Shown here one piece after another: positions 60,196-64,000 of a stretch of DNA of 64,000 nt. The stretch lies in the NCBI GenBank assembly GCA_022601195.1, contig JAHZIX010000040.1, positions 1 to 64,000 of the forward strand, written 5' to 3'. The notes beneath the pieces are model-generated. The model was not told the origin of the DNA. It did no database searches and saw only the letters and a program-made list of their open reading frames with translations. The stretch is from Deltaproteobacteria bacterium (GTDB taxonomy: Bacteria > Acidobacteriota > Thermoanaerobaculia > Multivoradales > JAHZIX01). Made by a program: the position numbers and the translations under genes. How positions within the stretch are numbered: the stretch's first letter is position 1; the number at the start of each line of letters is the position of its first letter.

Positions 60196-61670
60196 CGGCG
60201 CCGCGGCAGGGGTTCCGGCCCGCGGCCCAAATCCATCTCCATTTCGGCCATCAAATAGGCCCAGGTGGCGTAGGCGGCCACGTTCTGCGCCAAGTCTGCC
60301 GGTACGATCTTGTCGAAAGTGTCGTTGTCTGTATGGTGGTAATCGAAATAGGTCGTGCCGTCTTGGGTGAGGTCGAAGCGGGGCACTCGAAACTCTCCCA
60401 AAGGACTCAAGTCCGCTCCACCAAAGGCCTCTAAGCCCCCAAACTTGATCCCCAAGGGCTCCAGGTACCTTGCCAGGGCCTTGGCATCTTCCAAGCGATT
60501 TGGCTCCACACCGGCGCGAAAATTCCAGACTCGTCCCGCGCCGAAATCTGCCTCTGCTCCTCCCTTGTGAAGCTCCATCTCTGCTTCGTGGGCAGCAGCG
60601 TAGGCCCGCGCTCCGGACAGACCGAACTCTTCGTTGGCAAATAGGACAACGCGCACGGTCCGTCGTGGCGCCTGGGGCAACTGGCCAATCAACCTGGCAG
60701 CTTCCATGACGATGGCACAACCGGACCCGTCGTCAATGGCCCCGGTCCCCAGATCCCAGGAATCCAGGTGGGCTCCCAACAGCACGATTTCCGAAGGCTT
60801 TTCTCGACCCCGAATCTCGCCGATCACGTTGTAGGAGGTTTCTTCCGGAAGCTCCTCGGTCTCCAGGGTTAGGCGAAACCGCACGGGCACTTCCCGGGAG
60901 AGCTGATCGCTGAGCAGGTCCGCATCCGGATTGGAGAGGGAGGCGGCTGGGATTCGCTTCACCCCTTCGGGGTAGCGCATCCCGCCGGTGTGAGCAAAGC
61001 GGTTGTTGGAAGTACCCGCCGAACGAATCAAAACGGCGAGAGCTCCCTTGGGCGCTGCCCGGGCTGCTCCCATTCCCCTGGGAGCGACAGCGATCCGATA
61101 GCCGGAGCCATCCTGAGCCCGGGGCATCATTCCACCGTCGAAGAAGACGATCTTGCCAGCCACCTGTTTGGCATCCAGCTCCTCTAGAGCTTCGAGGGAG
61201 GCCACCTTCACGACCTCCGCCTGGATTCCCTGAGGTGGGGTCGCCACGCTACCGCCAAGGGCTGCCACAACTACGGTCTGAGGGAAAGGAGTGAGAATCT
61301 CCCCCTCCTCCCGAATGCGCCGCCAATGGGGTACCTGAACCGCTTCCTTGCGAACATAGGCGAAACCCAGATGATTCAATTTGGCCTCGGCCCAGGCAAC
61401 TGCCGCTTTGTCCCCAGGGCTTCCCGCTAGCCGCGGCCCAACTTCGGTGGTCAGGGAGCGCACCAATTCGAGAGCTCCGGAGCCCTCGAGAGCCAACTTC
61501 TGCAGCCTATCTACCGTTTGCTGAAGGCTGTCGGAGGCATCCACCGCGGGTTCCTCCCCAACCGTGGAAAGCGGTACCAAGAGGGTGACACCGAGCACCC
61601 AGGCAAATGTCGATCTAGAAAAAATATTACTGAGAACCTTCGACGCGAAAGCTTCGGCCATTCGTAGCAT
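60192..61670 (-). CDS. M28-family metallopeptidase, secreted
   Basis: The 492-residue protein has a signal region (FAWVLGVTLLVPLSTVGEE), a protease-associated domain about residues 130-250, and the M28 core: LLGAHLDSWDLGTGAIDDGSG (His and Asp zinc ligands), LFANEEFGLSGARAYAA (catalytic Glu-Glu), GADLSPLGE and YHHTDNDTFDKI (last His). It should be an aminopeptidase or carboxypeptidase outside the cytosol. The ATG at 61670 is chosen because AAGGGG lies just upstream and a longer start has no signal context. Confidence 0.88.
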   Translation of the reverse strand: MLRMAEAFASKVLSNIFSRSTFAWVLGVTLLVPLSTVGEEPAVDASDSLQQTVDRLQKLALEGSGALELVRSLTTEVGPRLAGSPGDKAAVAWAEAKLNHLGFAYVRKEAVQVPHWRRIREEGEILTPFPQTVVVAALGGSVATPPQGIQAEVVKVASLEALEELDAKQVAGKIVFFDGGMMPRAQDGSGYRIAVAPRGMGAARAAPKGALAVLIRSAGTSNNRFAHTGGMRYPEGVKRIPAASLSNPDADLLSDQLSREVPVRFRLTLETEELPEETSYNVIGEIRGREKPSEIVLLGAHLDSWDLGTGAIDDGSGCAIVMEAARLIGQLPQAPRRTVRVVLFANEEFGLSGARAYAAAHEAEMELHKGGAEADFGAGRVWNFRAGVEPNRLEDAKALARYLEPLGIKFGGLEAFGGADLSPLGEFRVPRFDLTQDGTTYFDYHHTDNDTFDKIVPADLAQNVAAYATWAYLMAEMEMDLGRGPEPLPRRR

Positions 61671-62048
61671 TGAGCAACCCCTTTCTTCGGAAATCCGCGG
61701 CAGCGTAGCACACCGGATCACCGGTCTCCTCAGCTCCAGGGGCCTACGGAAGGACCAACCAAAAGCCCAACCAACTGAATGGCTAGGATCTGGTCGGTGA
61801 AGGTACGCTTTGGCCTCTATCTTCTCGAACGATCTCCTCGAGACCCATTCCGGGGTATCAGGAACTTGGTTCGATGCCGCAATCTAGGACAGCGATCCCT
61901 TGGAGAAAATAGAAAAACGAACTGGCGAACGGCCTCACCGGACACAGGCGCCTCAGGAGATGGGAAACCCTTATCTCTACTCGAAACGCCCTAGGAGCGG
62001 ATGGATTCAGTCATTCGACTCGATCCGAGCCAGGGGAAGGCCCTGTCT
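61671..62048. other. Intergenic gap before the XRE regulator gene end
   Basis: About 380 bases between the peptidase start and the end of the XRE gene. No supportable gene; a plus-strand frame of 71 codons is not credible. The peptidase promoter should lie near 61680-61780. Confidence 0.4.
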
Positions 62049-62381
62049 CTAGAGGTCGAGGAAGCTCTCGAAGCGGTCTTCCTCTTCGCGGATCTCTTCA
62101 TCGGAGCGGCGTGGGCCGGAGACGCGGTACTCCTTGTCGCCAATCGCTTTGATTCGGGTCTTGATGAGATCCTCTGCGAGGCGGTCCAAGGAAGAAGGTT
62201 CGAGACCGAGGGCCTTGGCAATGCGCTTGATAGTGGAACTCTTGGGGTCCACCTTGGCTCTCTCGATGCGGCTCATGTGAGCGACACTCAAACCAGCCCG
62301 CTTAGCAATTTCCTGTTGCTTCATCCCTGCCCGCTTTCGAGCAACGACGATGGCTTCGGCCATGGAGAATCGATCCAGCAT
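62049..62381 (-). CDS. XRE-family helix-turn-helix regulator
   Basis: The 110-residue protein has a HTH in residues 7-65 (IVVARKRAGMKQQEIAKRAG, LSVAHMSRIERAKVDP) and a charged C-terminal helix. It looks like a stand-alone phage-repressor-type regulator or antitoxin-like protein. No partner toxin is seen downstream. A promoter just upstream would give an almost leaderless mRNA. Confidence 0.85.
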   Translation of the reverse strand: MLDRFSMAEAIVVARKRAGMKQQEIAKRAGLSVAHMSRIERAKVDPKSSTIKRIAKALGLEPSSLDRLAEDLIKTRIKAIGDKEYRVSGPRRSDEEIREEEDRFESFLDL

Positions 62382-62785
62382 GACTTCGAATGTACCGGAG
62401 TCCGATGCGGGATGGCAAGCTCAAGATCTTTGTTTTCAGGCACTTACAGCGCTTCCATGAAAATCTATAAAACGATCTACAGAACGAAAAATAGACTTTC
62501 TAATAAATTCAAACACAGATTAAATGAGTCATCAAGCTTTTTTAAGCTCTGAGAGTCGAGAGAGAGAATTATTGCTTTTAGGCGAAAAAAACTTGCTCTC
62601 TAGAGCAATACATATGCTTTCGGCCCGATAATTCCCCATCTCGACCTCCCAGAGAGCCCTGAAAAGGAGGCGAGGCCCCCGAAGGAAGGCTTGCAGGGTT
62701 CCCGGGGAGCGAGAGACGAAACAAAAAGGGGAGACGGGTAGGCTTGCGCCGATTGATGGACTTCGACAATCATCGGAACGAAAAA
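62382..62785. other. AT-rich intergenic patch
   Basis: From about 62430 to 62620 the base composition drops clearly to AT-rich compared with its surroundings (for example 62460-62540, with many AAAT/ATAA stretches). It has a 7-bp inverted repeat (ttgctct 62593-62599, agagcaa 62602-62608). It borders a decayed transposase. No gene can be supported. Confidence 0.55.
62389..62418 (-). promoter_or_regulatory. Candidate sigma-70-type promoter of the XRE regulator
   Basis: TTGCCA (minus strand, 62418-62413) and TACATT (62394-62389) are 18 bases apart, eight bases upstream of the ATG. The transcript would start within a few bases of the start codon. Confidence 0.4.
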
Positions 62786-63150
62786 CTACGCCATGGCTAC
62801 TTCTCCGTAGTCTTCCCCAGGGTCTCGAAGCGGTCTCAGCTCGCCGCGAACGACGGTCTCCTCGGGCACGAACGAGTCCTTGCCGGGAAAGTTGATATTA
62901 CGGTGTTCTAGGGGCGAGAGGCGTACGGGTTCTCGTCGGTCGGCTCCGCTTCACCGGCCTTTCGAAGACGCTCGACGGCGGCGTACATATACATAGTGTG
63001 TCCACAGCATGAAGACGTTGACGATGAGCTCGAGTGAGCTGGGCCGATCTTCCTATCCTTCGCGATAGCGTTGCCGCACTTCCCGGCCCCGACCGAGGAA
63101 GATCGCCCGGGCAGGGCTATGCCGCTCTTCCTGCCAATTCAGCGGAGTTA
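62786..63150 (-). pseudogene. Decayed C-terminal remnant of a Tn3-family transposase
   Basis: On the minus strand, the frame from about 63150 reads LNWQEERHSPARAIFLGRG, REVRQRYREG, an in-frame TAG, then EDRPSSLELIVNVFMLWTHY. It shifts to MYAAVERLRKAGEAE in the next frame, and then returns to VRLSPLEHRNINFPGKDSF ... RGELRPLRDPG with a stop at 62786. These match in order the Tn3 transposase end (R-A-I-F-x-G, R-Q-x-Y-R-E-G-Q-E-D, N-A-x-V-L-W-N-T-x-Y, L-S-P-L-x-x-x-H-I-N-x-x-G-x-Y, F-R-P-L-R). Stop codons and two compensating frameshifts show it is dead. The upstream part of the gene is missing. Confidence 0.7.
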
Positions 63151-63516
63151 GAACCGGGAGAGTCGCGGAGTTTGGCTGAAGAGCCTTCAGGAGTCGATCG
63201 ACACGACCGCCAGCTCCGGAAAGCAAATTTCCAGTGTCTTCGGACCCCTGGCTGAGTTTCAGCGGAATCTGATTCCGGAACGGACTCAGGCAGACCTAAC
63301 GCCCGCTCGAGCTCGGCGAAGACTTCAGGCGCAAGGTAGATGAAGGCCTTGCGGCCGCTCGATTCGGTATCGTGGTCCTCTCTCGGAGCTTCGACAAGCA
63401 CTGGCCAGAGGCAGTGCTGATTCAGAGGGGAATTCGGCGAAGATTTCTTCAACCACAGTGATTCCCTGCCTGTAGTGTCGAAACAAAGAGGATATTTCTG
63501 TGGCGGTCTTGCATCT
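63151..63516. other. Gap between transposase remnant and MBL-fold gene
   Basis: The longest minus-strand frame across it contains AFIYLAPEVFAELERALGLP, which looks protein-like, but I cannot assign it and it has no start or partner. It may be another decayed gene. No repeat or hairpin was recognised. Confidence 0.35.
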
Positions 63517-64000
63517 CTAATCGACGCGCTGATGCTCGGCAATCTTCCAGCAATGGTCGAACGTGAAGATGTCCACGGCACCGAGACGACCGCCCCACTT
63601 TTTTTCAACTTCGTCGGCACACTGCCGTGCAACATTGTCAAAGAGTACTTTGATAGCGGCAAATGGATTACCTTGGCCGCCCCGCGCCGCCGCTTCGCCA
63701 AATGCTGCGCCGAAATCCATAGCACTATTGGCCTTGGCGGCTGCCTGCACAATGTCGGCAAAATAAGCCTTCTGAATTTCGACATCTTCACGGGTTCCAC
63801 GCCTCGTCAGATGCCCGCCGATATAGTGCTCGAAATCGTAGCCTAGGATTATGTCGTGAGCTTCAAGGAATCCGTCAACTGACTCTGTGATGGCAAGATC
63901 CGGGAATGCCGTCCAGCCCGGAAAGACAACGTCGACGAGCATCAGAACTTTTTGTTCAGCCGCGTAGACATAGATATTGCCCGCCAGGTGATTGACACCG
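63517..64000 (-). CDS. MBL-fold metallohydrolase, C-terminal part, cut by window edge
   Basis: The frame is open to the last base: GVNHLAGNIYVYAAEQKVLM precedes the first internal ATG at 63942, so the gene starts beyond the window. Visible segments (VDVVFPGWTAFPDLAITESV, YIGGHLTRRGTREDVEIQKA) fit the last third of metallo-beta-lactamase-fold hydrolases, where the G-G-H His is a metal ligand. Its catalytic HxHxDH is outside. The C-terminal helix ends WKIAEHQRVD. Substrate unknown; similar proteins are often annotated as secreted or quorum-quenching hydrolases. Confidence 0.7.
   Translation of the reverse strand, partial: GVNHLAGNIYVYAAEQKVLMLVDVVFPGWTAFPDLAITESVDGFLEAHDIILGYDFEHYIGGHLTRRGTREDVEIQKAYFADIVQAAAKANSAMDFGAAFGEAAARGGQGNPFAAIKVLFDNVARQCADEVEKKWGGRLGAVDIFTFDHCWKIAEHQRVD

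Noticed and set aside
60196..60720. N-terminal extension of the SDR to 403 residues
   Set aside because: It is out-of-frame sequence from the peptidase gene and has no fold; the ATGA start at 60195 gives a normal SDR length.

Overview
No rRNA or complete tRNA gene was seen, so the taxonomy is inferred. The window looks like a chromosome segment from a high-GC, diderm, free-living bacterium, most likely an Acidobacteriota (Thermoanaerobaculia/Holophagae-like). Supporting signs are VWFA-related proteins of the acidobacterial type, several periplasmic PQQ-like beta-propellers that begin W-x-Q-F/W-R-G, an OprO/P-type porin, an Mla (MCE) lipid transport operon, and large secreted hydrolases. Genes are packed into same-strand runs in which start and stop codons overlap (ATGA, GTGA, TTGA or TGATG) at many junctions, so translational coupling is the rule here.

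Layout. 1-0.33 kb: tail of a REP-associated tyrosine transposase. 0.57-17.8 kb, all on the minus strand: a long accessory or metabolic region. From its 5' end it has two beta-propeller proteins, then a five-gene overlapping block (LuxE-like acid-activating ligase, LuxC-like acyl reductase/ALDH, iron alcohol dehydrogenase, beta-propeller, HemW-like radical SAM enzyme), then a porin, another beta-propeller, a flavin-halogenase-like oxidoreductase coupled to a GT4 glycosyltransferase, and a thioesterase. 18.5-23.7 kb: a small membrane protein, then a minus-strand envelope-glycan block (methyltransferase, GT2, two paralogous polytopic membrane proteins). 24-30.9 kb, plus strand: secreted M43 metalloprotease, penicillin acylase, lipoprotein hydrolase and a reductive-dehalogenase-like Fe-S protein. 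31.1-38.1 kb: tandem paralogous 1.13-kilo-residue YVTN-propeller/di-haem proteins separated by terminators. 38.2-44.8 kb: DinB, nucleoside deaminase, and a coupled VWA-TPR-VWA triad. 45-51.6 kb: ArsR-SRPBCC fusion, DUF4126, MurJ, a HEAT/LRV-like protein, a sirtuin and a double-HTH protein. 51.6-52.6 kb: a gene-free stretch with two 133-bp repeats that look like a structured RNA plus terminator. 52.7-59.5 kb: an NTPase-like/KLC-TPR protein, a queuosine-precursor transporter and the mlaE-mlaF-mlaD operon. 59.5-62.4 kb: SDR, M28 peptidase and an XRE regulator. 62.4-64 kb: an AT-rich patch, a decayed Tn3-family transposase and the end of an MBL-fold enzyme.

How the parts may work together. The ligase/reductase/ADH block has the logic of stepwise reduction of a carboxylic acid to an alcohol. 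Its tight coupling to a radical SAM enzyme and beta-propellers, near a halogenase-like enzyme and a glycosyltransferase, suggests a lipid or natural-product pathway that I cannot match to a described one. Oxidoreductases linked to organohalogen chemistry (a halogenase-like protein and an RdhA-like protein) occur about 26 kb apart. The functions of the VWA triad, the tandem di-haem propellers and the 133-bp repeats are not known to me.
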